DNA from: a bacterium
GTDB lineage: Bacteria; Desulfobacterota; JAPLJL01
Length of the DNA stretch: 60,809 nt
Reading direction: 5' to 3'
Assembly (NCBI GenBank): GCA_028713675.1
Contig: JAQTNV010000018.1
Span: 1 to 60,809, forward strand
Of this stretch, positions 8,179 through 16,695 are shown in pieces (position 1 is the stretch's first letter; each line of letters starts with the position of its first letter). Below the pieces are notes generated by a model. The model saw nothing but the letters and a program-made list of their open reading frames with translations. It was not told where the DNA came from and searched no databases. Made by a program: the position numbers and the translations under genes.

Positions 8179-8946
8179 CTACTTTTGTTTCTTCAGCCGG
8201 GCGGATTTTTGCAGGTCCTCAAGCACCTGCGGGATTCCCACCCAGGTATTCGCCTTGGTCCAGGCCATTTTGGGGACCCAGAAGTTGGGCGAGGTGATTT
8301 CATGGTAGAAAATCAGGGACTTCCCCTCGTAGGGCTGAACGTTCCATGACCCGTAATTGTATTTTAAATTGGGCTTGAGGTCCTTTCCCTTTTCATCCTG
8401 GAGCAGTTTCCGATCGTCCTCCACCCACCAGACCAGATATTTGTCGGTTTTTCCGTCGCCGTTCCCATCCACCTTCTGGCTGAAAAGCTTGATGTAGGCG
8501 TAAACATCGGGGATCACGGGCAGGTGAACCTGCTGCAGGTAAATCTGGTAATCCAGCCCGTTTTCCTTGCCCCGCTCGAAGACAACCGTCTTCTTCACCG
8601 AGCTGAAATACTTGGGGTAATTGGCCAGGTCGACCAGGACCTCGTAGACCACCTCGGGGTCGGCGTCGAGCAGGACCACGGTCTTGGCGAAATTCTCCCG
8701 GTCCCCTCCCCCCTCGCCTTCGACCTTGATCAGGCGGATGACCGGCTCGCCCTTTTCGAATTTCGCCTTCTCCGCCGGGGTAAGCGCTTGGAGATCGGCG
8801 GTGGAATAGTTTTTCGTTTTCTCGATCGTGGCCGCCACCGCCTGGTCGATCGAATCCGCCCGCGCGGTCCGGGCCCAACTGAGCATCAGTAAAAGAGAAA
8901 AAAGAATTATCGAAAAGACTGCGGATCCCGGTCTGCTTCTTCTCAT
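8179..8946 (-). CDS. Periplasmic START/SRPBCC-like protein
   Basis: GGAGG lies five bases before the ATG at 8946, which begins a clear signal peptide (FSIILFSLLLMLSWARTARA). The mature part contains a helix-grip pattern, VVLLDADPEVVYEVLVDLANYP, typical of START/polyketide-cyclase-like lipid-binding folds, and a C-terminal segment SLIFYHEITSPNFWVP that fits the last strand and helix. Such proteins bind hydrophobic ligands in a central cavity. Here it would act in the periplasm; the ligand is unknown. The next gene on this strand is an unrelated solute-binding protein after a ~135-base gap. Confidence 0.7.
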   Translation of the reverse strand: MRRSRPGSAVFSIILFSLLLMLSWARTARADSIDQAVAATIEKTKNYSTADLQALTPAEKAKFEKGEPVIRLIKVEGEGGGDRENFAKTVVLLDADPEVVYEVLVDLANYPKYFSSVKKTVVFERGKENGLDYQIYLQQVHLPVIPDVYAYIKLFSQKVDGNGDGKTDKYLVWWVEDDRKLLQDEKGKDLKPNLKYNYGSWNVQPYEGKSLIFYHEITSPNFWVPKMAWTKANTWVGIPQVLEDLQKSARLKKQK

Positions 8947-9060
8947 ATTATCCTCCGTTTTAATAATCTCTTTTATTCCATTTTTAATTTTATTGGGAAA
9001 GACGTCAATGTCTTTCATTAAAGGTCTTCTTTTTTAATTTCAATCAAAATCCCCCTCTAG

Positions 9061-9111
9061 CCCCCTTTTAACAAAGGGGGAAGAAAACTCCCCTCTTTTA
9101 GAAAAGAGGGG
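9061..9111. repeat. Two adjacent perfect hairpins in a divergent promoter gap
   Basis: CCCCCTTT/AAAGGGGG (9061-9080) and CCCCTCTTTT/AAAAGAGGGG (9090-9111) lie side by side between divergent genes. A similar C5T3/A3G5 hairpin occurs at 43285-43309, so this is a dispersed element rather than a dedicated terminator. Confidence 0.6.
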
Positions 9112-9206
9112 CCGGGGGAGATTTGAAAAAATTGATTGGGTTGAAATATCCCGGATGATGGAGGAGAATTTCAGGCGCCGTACAATCATTACCCAAGGAG
9201 ACACTC

Positions 9207-10208
9207 ATGACCGATGAAAACCTTTACGAAGACCTGTCCGCGAAAATAAATATTTCCGGCTCGAAATATATCCCCCGGATCTGGCGGATGATCGTGAATG
9301 AGGACGAGGCCCGCCTGCTCCTGGCCATGCCGGGGACCGCGGCGGAGTTGGCCGAGCGCACCGGCCGGGAGCCGGAGAAGGTCAAGGCCATGGTCCGGGA
9401 GCTCTTTCACAAGGGGGTGGTTTTTGAAAAGGGGAAGGGGGAGGAAACCCAATACCGCCCGCCCCGACATCCCCTCCAGTTCCACGACGGCACCATCCTC
9501 TGGCCCGAGGCGCCCCGGAAGTTTCTGGACCTCTGGCAGACATACATGGACGAGGAATACCCCGAGTTCATCAAAATGATGGACGCGGGCGAGATCCGTT
9601 CTTTCATGCGGGTGATCCCGGTCAACCGGGGGATCGAATCCAAGAGCCAGGTTCTTCCTTCTGAGGACGCCCTCAAGATGATCGACCAGGCCGATAAGCT
9701 GGCCGTGACCAAGTGCACCTGCCGCCTGACCGCCCACCGCTGCCAGAAACCGCTCGAGGCCTGCCTCCAGATCAACCGGGCGGCCGAATATGCCATCAAG
9801 CGGGGAACCGGGAGGGAACTGACCAAGGACCAGGCCCGGGAAATCATCCGGATCGCGGAAGAGGCCGGGCTGGTTCACATGACTGAAAACCGCGGGGGGA
9901 TCGGGCAGGTGATCTGCAACTGCTGCGATGACTGCTGCATGATGCTCGTGCTGATGAAAAAAATCGGGGCCAAGTGCACCGCCACCCCCAGCCGCTACCG
10001 GGTCCGGATCGCCGCCGGGGACTGCACCGGCTGCGGGGCCTGCCTGGAGCGGTGCCCGATGGAAATCCTGGCCATCCCCAAGGGCAAGGAGGTGGTCGAG
10101 TCGAACCTGGACAAGTGCATCGGCTGCGGCCTCTGCACCACCGTTTGTTCAACCCGGGCCCTGGTTTTGGAGGAAATCCGGCCGGCGGATTTCATTCCGG
10201 AAGCGTAA
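9207..10208 (+). CDS. Cysteine-rich dicluster [4Fe-4S] ferredoxin-like protein with winged-helix-like N-terminus
   Basis: AAGGAG lies six bases before the ATG. Residues ~30-90 look like a winged helix (GTAAELAERTGREPEKVKAM). A middle region carries C170, C172 and further Cys in CTCRLTAHRCQKPLEACL, then CNCCDDCC at residues 237-244. The C-terminus holds two classical 4Fe-4S motifs, CTGCGACLERCP and CIGCGLCTTVC. The overall order equals that of 10793-11719, making the two divergent paralogues. Two electron-transfer clusters are secure; the middle cysteines could bind a further cluster or zinc. No catalytic partner is adjacent, so redox partner and process are unknown. Fusion of a helix-turn-helix-like fold to ferredoxin suggests sensing or docking, which is speculation. 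Confidence 0.82.
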   Translation: MTDENLYEDLSAKINISGSKYIPRIWRMIVNEDEARLLLAMPGTAAELAERTGREPEKVKAMVRELFHKGVVFEKGKGEETQYRPPRHPLQFHDGTILWPEAPRKFLDLWQTYMDEEYPEFIKMMDAGEIRSFMRVIPVNRGIESKSQVLPSEDALKMIDQADKLAVTKCTCRLTAHRCQKPLEACLQINRAAEYAIKRGTGRELTKDQAREIIRIAEEAGLVHMTENRGGIGQVICNCCDDCCMMLVLMKKIGAKCTATPSRYRVRIAAGDCTGCGACLERCPMEILAIPKGKEVVESNLDKCIGCGLCTTVCSTRALVLEEIRPADFIPEA

Positions 10209-10792
10209 ACAGGCATTGACGATTGTAGATTGACGATTGACGAATGGAAAATCGAAAAAAAAGAAAAAAATAAGGTCTGAAAACTGACAATGACACCGGC
10301 ACTCACATTGGTTTATTAGATTTTCAGAAGCCCGGGGGGTAATCGCATGGGGCAAAGGGCATAGAGCATAGAGAAAATAGCAATGAGCAACAAGAAAAGC
10401 AGGAAAGATGTCATTCTGAGCGACCAGCGGGAGCGAAGAATCTCATTCCCCCCCCGTTTACGGTCTACGGTCCCTGGCCGAGCTCTGGCAAGGCGGACAG
10501 GCTGCCGTCTACCCTTTTTTTGTGCTTGATAAAAATACTTTTCCGACGAGGAAGGCCCTGAGATGCGATTAAATTCATGGAAGTCATTGATATTCTTTAA
10601 ATCTGTTTCATTTGCTTAATTTTGGTTCAATTTGGTTTTGACTATGTATTTTCACTACTTTATGAATTCCATCAACAAAGTATTCCACAGGATTTCCACT
10701 GAAATTGTGGATTTATACCTGACTCGCCTTATCCCCAGGCGGGTGCCGACGAAAAACATCTCTAACCCGATCTTTTTAGAAAGGAGAATCCC
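10209..10792. other. Long non-coding gap with repeats and AT-rich upstream region
   Basis: The first 300 bases contain GATTGAC-type and GCATAGA-type heptamer scraps and a sequence like TGTCATTCTGAGCGACCAG that is common as a dispersed element. From 10520 the DNA is AT-rich and holds the promoter of the next gene. No coding potential was seen. Confidence 0.6.
10638..10666 (+). promoter_or_regulatory. Sigma70-like promoter
   Basis: TTGACT, 17 bases, TATGAA in an AT-rich stretch, about 130 bases before the ferredoxin start at 10793. Confidence 0.5.
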
Positions 10793-11719
10793 ATGAAAAG
10801 CTCATCCCCTTCCCCGCTCAGCAAGCGCCAGATAATGAAAAATCTGAACCAGTGGTTCCGAAAACGCTTGGTATACCGGATAAAAGGAAAGGAATACATT
10901 TTCACCAAGGAGGATTTCCAAAAGGTATCCGGGGCGGTTGGGTTGTTCAATGAGCTTGCCCCCCGCGGCAAGTGGAAAAAGGCCAAACAATTTATTGAGA
11001 CCAGGTCTTTTGGAACGCCGGAGCAGAACAAGGTGCAGGTCAAGATTCTCCCTTTGAACGCCCCGATCAAGGACCAGCCCAACGCGGTTTTACCCAGGAA
11101 GATGATCGATGACGTGATCGAGAAATCCTGCTTCCGCGTGATCCTCAACGAATGCGTCTGCCGGAGAGGAGCAAGCTGCTCCAATTTCCCGATCGATTTC
11201 GGCTGCCTTTTCATGGGCGAGGGGGCCCGCAACCTCCTGAAGGGAGGCGTGGCCCGGGAAGTGACGATCGACGAAGCCAAGGCCCATATCCAGCGGGCCG
11301 CGGACATGAAGCTCGTGCCGGTAGCCGCCTATGTCAAGATCGAGCAATGGGTGATGGGGCTCTCGAAAGAAAACCATAATCGCCTGCTGGAAATCTGCCT
11401 CTGCTGCCCCTGCTGCTGCATCGGGATGCATAACCTGAAGTACGTCACCCCGGAATTCCGCAGCCAGGTTTTCAAAAGCGTCGGCTTCGTGGCCAAGGCT
11501 TTTCCCACCTGCCAGGGCTGTTTCGAGTGCGTCTCCAAATGTCCGGCCGGGGCGATCCATATCAAGGGCGACAAGGTCTGGGTGAAGGAGGACGAATGCG
11601 TGGGCTGCGGGATCTGCCAGAATACCTGTCCCCATAAGGCCATCCGGCTGATTCAGATCGCGCCTTCCCGGGGCGGGATCCTGGATTACTTTGACGGGCT
11701 GCATTTGACGGTCAGCTGA
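10793..11719 (+). CDS. Cysteine-rich dicluster [4Fe-4S] ferredoxin-like protein
   Basis: AAAGGAG lies six bases before the ATG. After a basic N-terminal ~80 residues comes ECVCRRGASC with C121 and C123, then the dense motif CLCCPCCC at residues 202-209, and two ferredoxin motifs, CQGCFECVSKCP and CVGCGICQNTCP. The order matches the upstream paralogue at 9207, but the N-terminal domain differs and the middle motif has one more cysteine. Two [4Fe-4S] clusters are expected in the C-terminal part; the middle cysteines could hold an unusual cluster or metal. No signal peptide is present, so it is cytoplasmic. Partner and reaction are unknown. Confidence 0.82.
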   Translation: MKSSSPSPLSKRQIMKNLNQWFRKRLVYRIKGKEYIFTKEDFQKVSGAVGLFNELAPRGKWKKAKQFIETRSFGTPEQNKVQVKILPLNAPIKDQPNAVLPRKMIDDVIEKSCFRVILNECVCRRGASCSNFPIDFGCLFMGEGARNLLKGGVAREVTIDEAKAHIQRAADMKLVPVAAYVKIEQWVMGLSKENHNRLLEICLCCPCCCIGMHNLKYVTPEFRSQVFKSVGFVAKAFPTCQGCFECVSKCPAGAIHIKGDKVWVKEDECVGCGICQNTCPHKAIRLIQIAPSRGGILDYFDGLHLTVS

Positions 11720-11725
11720 ACATAA

Positions 11726-11788
11726 GCATAGGGCATAGGGCATAGGGCATAGAGCATAGAGCATAGAGCAAAGTTCAAAGGTCAAAGG
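11726..11788. repeat. Heptanucleotide array (GCATAGR)
   Basis: Nine units in unbroken 7-base phase: GCATAGG three times, GCATAGA three times, GCAAAGT, TCAAAGG twice. The unit drifts along the array while the period is kept. It starts seven bases after a stop codon. The rest of the 327-base gap holds CTTACGC-type heptamers (about 11928-11965) and the promoter at 11968. Confidence 0.9.
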
Positions 11789-11967
11789 GAAAATCGAGAT
11801 TCTTCCCTCGATCATTCTCGGGACAAGTCGCCAGAGGTTTACACTGAGCGAAGCGAATGTGCTCAGAATGACATATTTAGCTGCATTCGGCGGACGGCGT
11901 TCTGTTGTCGTTTGTACTTACTTCTCACTTCTTACCCCTTACGCCTCACGCCTTACGGCTAACCTGC

Positions 11968-11995
11968 TTGACATGAATAAGGGTTAGGATAGGAT
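11968..11995 (+). promoter_or_regulatory. Sigma70-like promoter of the symporter gene
   Basis: A consensus TTGACA is followed after 16 bases by TAGGAT, about 50 bases before the start codon at 12047. Confidence 0.55.
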
Positions 11996-12046
11996 AAAAA
12001 ATATCTTTAATAATTAAATTTTCAGAAAGGGGAAGCAGGTAATTAT

Positions 12047-13714
12047 ATGGCCGCTATTCATTTGACCATGGTGGACTGGCTGATCGTCCTGCTTTACTTC
12101 GTTTTTATCATTGGGATCGGCCTGTATCTGAGGAAATTCACGGTCACGGGCGAGGATTTCTTCCTGGCGGGCCGGAGGTCCAGTTCCTGGATGGCCGGCC
12201 TGGCCTTCCTCTCCGCCAACCTAGGGGCCCTCGAGATCCTCGGGTGGACCGGCGGGACGATGAAATACGGGATGTTCGTCTCCCATTTCTACTGGATCGG
12301 CGCCATCCCCGCCATGCTCTTTCTCGGGCTCTACATGATGCCCTTTTATTACTCGAGCAAGATCCATTCAGTTCCCGGCTACCTCAAGCTCCGCTTCGAT
12401 GAGCGCAGCCGCCTGCTCAACGCCTTTTCCTTCGCGGTGATGACCCTCCTGATGAGCGGGATCAACCTCTACCTGATGGCCCTGGTTCTCCGCACCATCC
12501 TCGGCTGGGACTGGCACCTCTCCATGTGGGTTTCCGCCCTCTCCATCGGCGTCTACATCGCCCTGGGCGGCCTCCTTTCCGCGATTTTCACCGAGATCGT
12601 CCAGTTCTTCCTGATCTGGTTCGGCCTCTTCCTGGTGGCCATCCTGGGCACGATCGAAATGGGAGGCCTGGGACAGGTCTTCGCGCAGATTCCCCCGGAA
12701 ATGGCGCGCCTCTGGGCCACCACCGGGGATCCTTCCCAGAACGCCATGGGCGTGACCTGGCTGGGGATCGTCGTCGGCCTGGGCTTCGTCCTCTCCTTCG
12801 GTTACTGGACCACCGACTTCCTGGTCGTCCAGCGGGCCTTCTCCTCGAAAAACCTGCGGGCGGCCCGCCTGGCGCCGATCACCGCCTCGTTTTTCAAGAT
12901 GGCGCTTCCCTTCATCATCGTGGTCTCCGGCCTGGTCGCCTGGCGGCTTACGCAGATGGCGGGGTCAGATTTTCACCTTCTGCCCCATCCCTCCACCGGC
13001 GAGCCCTGGAACGATACCGCCTTCCCGCTCCTGATCGCCCGTTATTACCCGCCCGGGCTCGTGGGCCTCGGGATTACCGCCCTCCTGGCCGGCTTCATGG
13101 CCGGGCAGGCGGGAAATATCTCGGCCTTCAACACGGTCTGGACCTACGACATCTACCGGGTGATCATCAAGAAGGACGCGACCGACAAACACCTCGTCTT
13201 GATCGGCCGGGTCACCACCATCATCGCTATCGTCCTCTCGGTGCTCACGGCCTATGTGGCGATGCAGTTCAACACCATCATGGATTACATCCAGGCCATC
13301 TTCTCCTGGGTCAACGCCCCCCTCTTCGCCACCATGCTCCTCGGGATGTTCTGGAAAAGGTGCACCTCCACCGGGGCCTTCTACGGGCTCCTCGCGGGAA
13401 TGGGATCTTCGTTTTTAATGTTCCTCGGGCTTAAGTTTGCCTGGTTTTCCTCTTACTGGCTGACCTTCTCCCAAAACGCGAGCGACATGAGCAATAATTT
13501 ATGGAGGGCCTGGTGGGCCTGGCTGATCTGCTTCGTGGTCACAATCCTGATCAGCCTGGTAACCAAACCCAAATCGGACAAAGAGCTTGAAGGGCTGGTC
13601 AAGGGCTTGACCCCGAACCCCGATTTGGAAAAGGTCTCTTTGATCAAGCGCCCCACTTTCTGGGCCGCGATTTCCCTGGTAGTGGCGATCGCCCTTAACA
13701 TTTATTTCTGGTAA
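12047..13714 (+). CDS. Sodium/solute symporter (SSS family), probably sugar (galactose) uptake
   Basis: The product is a hydrophobic 555-residue protein with about 14 membrane segments and family hallmarks: EDFFLAGRRSSSWMAGLAFL and the GALEILGWTGG region in the first helices, plus YIALGGLLSAIFTEIVQFF in the middle. The length is usual for SGLT-type members. It lies in the inner membrane and couples inward Na+ flow to substrate entry. Sugar specificity is inferred from context: galactokinase follows 600 bases downstream on the same strand, with a small membrane gene between. A promoter is visible at 11968; the purine-rich stretch before the ATG is an unremarkable ribosome-binding site. Confidence 0.88.
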   Translation: MAAIHLTMVDWLIVLLYFVFIIGIGLYLRKFTVTGEDFFLAGRRSSSWMAGLAFLSANLGALEILGWTGGTMKYGMFVSHFYWIGAIPAMLFLGLYMMPFYYSSKIHSVPGYLKLRFDERSRLLNAFSFAVMTLLMSGINLYLMALVLRTILGWDWHLSMWVSALSIGVYIALGGLLSAIFTEIVQFFLIWFGLFLVAILGTIEMGGLGQVFAQIPPEMARLWATTGDPSQNAMGVTWLGIVVGLGFVLSFGYWTTDFLVVQRAFSSKNLRAARLAPITASFFKMALPFIIVVSGLVAWRLTQMAGSDFHLLPHPSTGEPWNDTAFPLLIARYYPPGLVGLGITALLAGFMAGQAGNISAFNTVWTYDIYRVIIKKDATDKHLVLIGRVTTIIAIVLSVLTAYVAMQFNTIMDYIQAIFSWVNAPLFATMLLGMFWKRCTSTGAFYGLLAGMGSSFLMFLGLKFAWFSSYWLTFSQNASDMSNNLWRAWWAWLICFVVTILISLVTKPKSDKELEGLVKGLTPNPDLEKVSLIKRPTFWAAISLVVAIALNIYFW

Positions 13715-13719
13715 AAAAC

Positions 13720-13938
13720 ATGACAGAACAAAAACAAATGCTTTCGGTCTGGTCCTGGGTGGGAATCATCCTCACGGTTTACGGCCTGATCGTCACGGGG
13801 GCCGGGATTTATTACATCGCGAACCCGGAGACGATAACCGTCCTCCACCGGTTGAATCCCAGTCTCTGGTGGGGCGCGATCACAGTCGTGGCCGGGGTGC
13901 TCCTTCTCCTGGCCGGCCGTTCCGGGAAAGAAGAATAA
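13720..13938 (+). CDS. Small two-helix membrane protein next to the symporter
   Basis: This 72-residue product has two clear hydrophobic helices (residues ~10-32 and ~48-66) joined by a short polar loop and ends in a charged tail. It starts five bases after the symporter stop, so the two are certainly co-transcribed and probably translationally coupled. No family was recognised. The position suggests an accessory or stabilising subunit of the transporter, as seen with other very small membrane proteins beside carriers; that is inference. Confidence 0.7.
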   Translation: MTEQKQMLSVWSWVGIILTVYGLIVTGAGIYYIANPETITVLHRLNPSLWWGAITVVAGVLLLLAGRSGKEE

Positions 13939-13972
13939 ACCACCCTTCGGCTGAGCTATGCCGCCCCCTACG

Positions 13973-14061
13973 TCATCCCTGCGAAAGCAGGGATCCAGGG
14001 GGTTTCAATTCTGGATTCCGGCTGGAGTTTATCCCGCACTCTGATGCGGGACGGGAATGAC
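13973..14061. repeat. dRS3-like hairpins (first cluster)
   Basis: GTCATCCCTGCGAAAGCAGG followed by GATCCAG, and an inverted long form built on CCCGCACTCTGATGCGGG. Another short copy is at 14149-14173. They belong to a family with GTCAT at one end and ATCCAG at the other around a variable palindrome. Confidence 0.7.
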
Positions 14062-14070
14062 AGAAAAAAG

Positions 14071-14131
14071 TGTAGGGGCGGCCCTTGTGGCCGCCCGAAA
14101 GAGGGAGCCCATAAAGGGCTCCCCTACGAAA
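14071..14131. repeat. REP-like double hairpin GTAG...CTAC (copy 1)
   Basis: A 61-base unit identical to 14230-14290. It consists of GTAG, stem GGGCGGCC/GGCCGCCC, a short spacer, stem GGGAGCCC/GGGCTCCC, and CTAC. The gap 13939-14327 contains only such elements. Confidence 0.9.
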
Positions 14132-14229
14132 TATTTTCACTTTTCCGTCATCCCGGCGAAAGCCGGGATCCAGTAGTTTGCCGATTTATCGGCGGTTTTT
14201 ATAGAATTATTTTTAGTTTCAATATTCCA

Positions 14230-14290
14230 TGTAGGGGCGGCCCTTGTGGCCGCCCGAAAGAGGGAGCCCATAAAGGGCTCCCCTACGAAA
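14230..14290. repeat. REP-like double hairpin GTAG...CTAC (copy 2)
   Basis: Identical to 14071-14131; ends about 40 bases before the galactokinase start. Confidence 0.9.
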
Positions 14291-14327
14291 AAAATATTGT
14301 TATGGGCAAGAATAGGAAATAATTATC

Positions 14328-15491
14328 ATGGAACCGCGAATTCAAAAGCTCCAAGACGAATTTAAAAAACAATTCGGCGACGACCGGGATACCCGCCTCT
14401 TCCGGGCCCCCGGGCGGGTCAATCTGATCGGCGAGCATACCGATTACAACGAGGGTTTCGTCCTCCCGGCCGCGATCGACCGGAGCATCCTCGCCCTGGC
14501 CCGGCCCCGGAAGGACAAGCAGGTCCGGATCTACTCCCTGGATTTCAAAAACCTTTTCGAGTTCTCGCTCGACAAGATAAAGCCGGTCAAGGACAGCTGG
14601 GGCAATTATCCGATGGGCGTGGCCAAGGTCCTGGAAGGCGAGAAGTTTAAGCTGAAAGGCTTCGAGGCGGTCTTCCAGAGTAATGTCCCGGTGGGGGCCG
14701 GTCTTTCTTCCTCCGCCGCGATCGAGCTGGTGAACGCCTTCATCTTCGACGCTTTTTCCGAGCTCAAGCTCGACCGGGTGAAAATGGCCCTCCTCTGCCA
14801 GAAGGCCGAGAACGAATTCGTCGGCGTGCAGTGCGGGATCATGGACCAATTCATTATCGCCCTGGGCGAGAAAGACCGGGCCCTTTTCCTCGACTGCCGC
14901 GACCTCTCTTACCGCCTGGTCCCGGTCCCGAGCGAAAAGGTGAAGCTGGTTATCACCAATACCAAGGTCAAGCGGAGTCTCGCCGGCTCGGAATACAACC
15001 AGAGGCGTGAGGAATGCAACGAAGGGGTGAAGCTCCTCAAGAAGAATCTGCCCAAGATCAAATCCCTCCGGGATGTCACACCGGAAAACCTGGTCGAACA
15101 CCAGGATACACTACCGGAAATCGTGCGGAAGCGCTGTACCCATGTGGTAATGGAAAACGATCGCGTAACCCGGGCCGTGGAAGCTTTAACGCATAACAAC
15201 CTGCGGGAATTCGGCAAGCTAATGGTCGAATCGCACAACTCGCTTCGGGATTTGTATCAAGTGAGCTGTCCGGAGCTCGACCTCCTGGTGAAAAATGCCC
15301 TCGCTCTGAAGGGGGTTCTCGGCTCCCGGATGACCGGGGCCGGATTCGGGGGCTGCACCGTGAGTTTGGTGGAAGAAAAAGCCGTGGACGAGTTCCGGAT
15401 CAAGTCCAGCCGGGCCTACCGGAAGGATACCGGCAAAGTCCCCGAATTCTACGTCTGCCAGATTTCGGATGGGGTAGGTGAAATTAAGTAG
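14328..15491 (+). CDS. galK: Galactokinase
   Basis: All three GHMP-kinase motifs are present: the galactokinase signature GRVNLIGEHTDY (residues 29-40), the ATP-binding loop VPVGAGLSSSAA (about 118-129), and the C-terminal GSRMTGAGFGG. The 387-residue length is usual. It phosphorylates alpha-D-galactose at C1 in the cytoplasm, the first committed step of the Leloir pathway. The symporter upstream supplies a likely substrate; galT and galE are not in the window. Two identical REP-like double hairpins lie in the gap before it, so it may have its own promoter or be attenuated. Confidence 0.95.
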   Translation: MEPRIQKLQDEFKKQFGDDRDTRLFRAPGRVNLIGEHTDYNEGFVLPAAIDRSILALARPRKDKQVRIYSLDFKNLFEFSLDKIKPVKDSWGNYPMGVAKVLEGEKFKLKGFEAVFQSNVPVGAGLSSSAAIELVNAFIFDAFSELKLDRVKMALLCQKAENEFVGVQCGIMDQFIIALGEKDRALFLDCRDLSYRLVPVPSEKVKLVITNTKVKRSLAGSEYNQRREECNEGVKLLKKNLPKIKSLRDVTPENLVEHQDTLPEIVRKRCTHVVMENDRVTRAVEALTHNNLREFGKLMVESHNSLRDLYQVSCPELDLLVKNALALKGVLGSRMTGAGFGGCTVSLVEEKAVDEFRIKSSRAYRKDTGKVPEFYVCQISDGVGEIK

Positions 15492-15513
15492 ATGGTTAGT
15501 TCATAGTTTATAT

Positions 15514-16392
15514 ATGTATAAGCATAAATTGGTTTTAAAAATTTTCCTTTCAATAACCTTTTTGCTTATATTTCCCGCCTTAGCCATATCGGGACAAGGC
15601 TCCGATTTTCCTTCAACCGGCAGAGCCAGCGTTCTCCTGGCTGATGGACTGGTCGGATGGCCTTACCAGTTTGATCAAAATCAGATTTCCCGGCTGAACT
15701 CAGCCGGCTGTATGTTTAATGATGAGGATTTGGCTGTCGCCAATCGCATGATGAATCGTCAATTTAGCGCAGAGGATTTTGTAGCGGCTTACGAGCAGGC
15801 GGCAAAAATGAACCTGCGAGGGGATGCCATCGAAAAAATCGCAACTTTTAAGTTTCTTTTTCTACCCATGGAAGAGTACGAAACAATGAAAAGTAACCGT
15901 ATGAATGTCACGGAATATTACAATTCCCGTATCGGGGGCGAAGGAACGAAAACCGCTGGAATCCTTATTTCAATCCCAAGTCTTATATTTTTATCTCTAG
16001 GTATTGCTGCTCTTGTTGACGCTGCAGGTAGAGATTCAGATTGTGATAATTTGGATAATAATGACGATATGGGGTCTATAGGGTGCATGGATTATGGTTT
16101 GGGTTATTTATTTGGTTATACGCTTACAGTTTCTGGTTTTTTGGGTCTTGTAACGGGTGGTTCTCTGATAGCCATTGGCTCAGCTAATACTTCGCGATGG
16201 GCCAAAGGTCTTGACAGCACACCCAAGGATGAGATGAACAAATACCGTCTATCACCACAAAACAATGACGATACAATCGAAAGACAAAATAATAATGACC
16301 CGGAATATACAAAACTTATTTACGGATTTTCACCGTTGATTGCCGGGGGATCAAATAAGCCGAACGGTCTGGCACTTAAAATAATATTTTAA
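15514..16392 (+). CDS. AT-rich orphan membrane/envelope protein
   Basis: The frame opens at GTG 15478 inside the end of galK, but the ATG at 15514 begins a clear signal peptide (LVLKIFLSITFLLIFPALAI) and is preferred, although no strong ribosome-binding site precedes it. The middle has two hydrophobic segments (SIPSLIFLSLGIAALV and GYTLTVSGFLGLVTGGSLIA) around a loop rich in Asp and Asn with two cysteines. The C-terminus ends LALKIIF, an aromatic end like those of outer-membrane beta proteins. Base composition is much AT-richer than galK and the neighbours, suggesting recent acquisition. The similarly built, AT-rich gene at 42063-42743 may be related. No family was recognised. Confidence 0.65.
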   Translation: MYKHKLVLKIFLSITFLLIFPALAISGQGSDFPSTGRASVLLADGLVGWPYQFDQNQISRLNSAGCMFNDEDLAVANRMMNRQFSAEDFVAAYEQAAKMNLRGDAIEKIATFKFLFLPMEEYETMKSNRMNVTEYYNSRIGGEGTKTAGILISIPSLIFLSLGIAALVDAAGRDSDCDNLDNNDDMGSIGCMDYGLGYLFGYTLTVSGFLGLVTGGSLIAIGSANTSRWAKGLDSTPKDEMNKYRLSPQNNDDTIERQNNNDPEYTKLIYGFSPLIAGGSNKPNGLALKIIF

Positions 16393-16423
16393 GAAATGAC
16401 ATTACTGATAGATCTCAACCTGA

Positions 16424-16500
16424 CTATTTCTTTAATCTTCTCCTAACCGCTTCGCTTTCCAACTCCCGGATCGCATCAGCGGCGATCCAGCGGGCTGCCC
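16424..16500 (-). pseudogene. Ghost of the 3' end of an AlkD-like gene
   Basis: Read on the minus strand, about 24 codons plus a TAG stop encode ARWIAADAIRELESEAVRRR and LKK, nearly the same as the last residues of the intact gene at 16696-17373. It breaks off at about 16500 where dRS3-like repeats begin. This is the tail of a lost second copy or a partial duplication. Confidence 0.8.
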
Positions 16501-16508
16501 CTCATTAT

Positions 16509-16645
16509 TGTCATTCCCGTCCCGCATCAGAGTGCGGGATAAACTCCAGCGGGAATCCAGTTCATTTTATAATTGTCATTCCGGACCTGATCCGGAATCC
16601 AGAATCTAAAAACCCTGGATCCCGGCTTTCGCCGGGATGACGAGA
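16509..16645. repeat. Cluster of dRS3-like hairpins
   Basis: Three units with GTCAT and ATCCAG ends lie in a row: a long form around CCCGCATCAGAGTGCGGG, GTCATTCCGGACCTGATCCG..., and an inverted CCGGCTTTCGCCGG form. They separate the AlkD ghost from the intact gene and are likely points of recombination. Confidence 0.75.
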
Positions 16646-16695
16646 GAGAGCCTGGATTCCTAATTCTTCTCCGTCTACCGTCTACGAAAAGTTGA

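Noticed and set aside
9061..9111. Paired hairpins as terminators
   Set aside because: They lie between divergent genes, upstream of both starts, so termination of a neighbour is not required; a similar hairpin recurs at 43285.
11726..11788. Tandem repeats as a possible CRISPR array
   Set aside because: The period is 7 bases with no spacers and no cas genes are present, so it is a microsatellite-like array.
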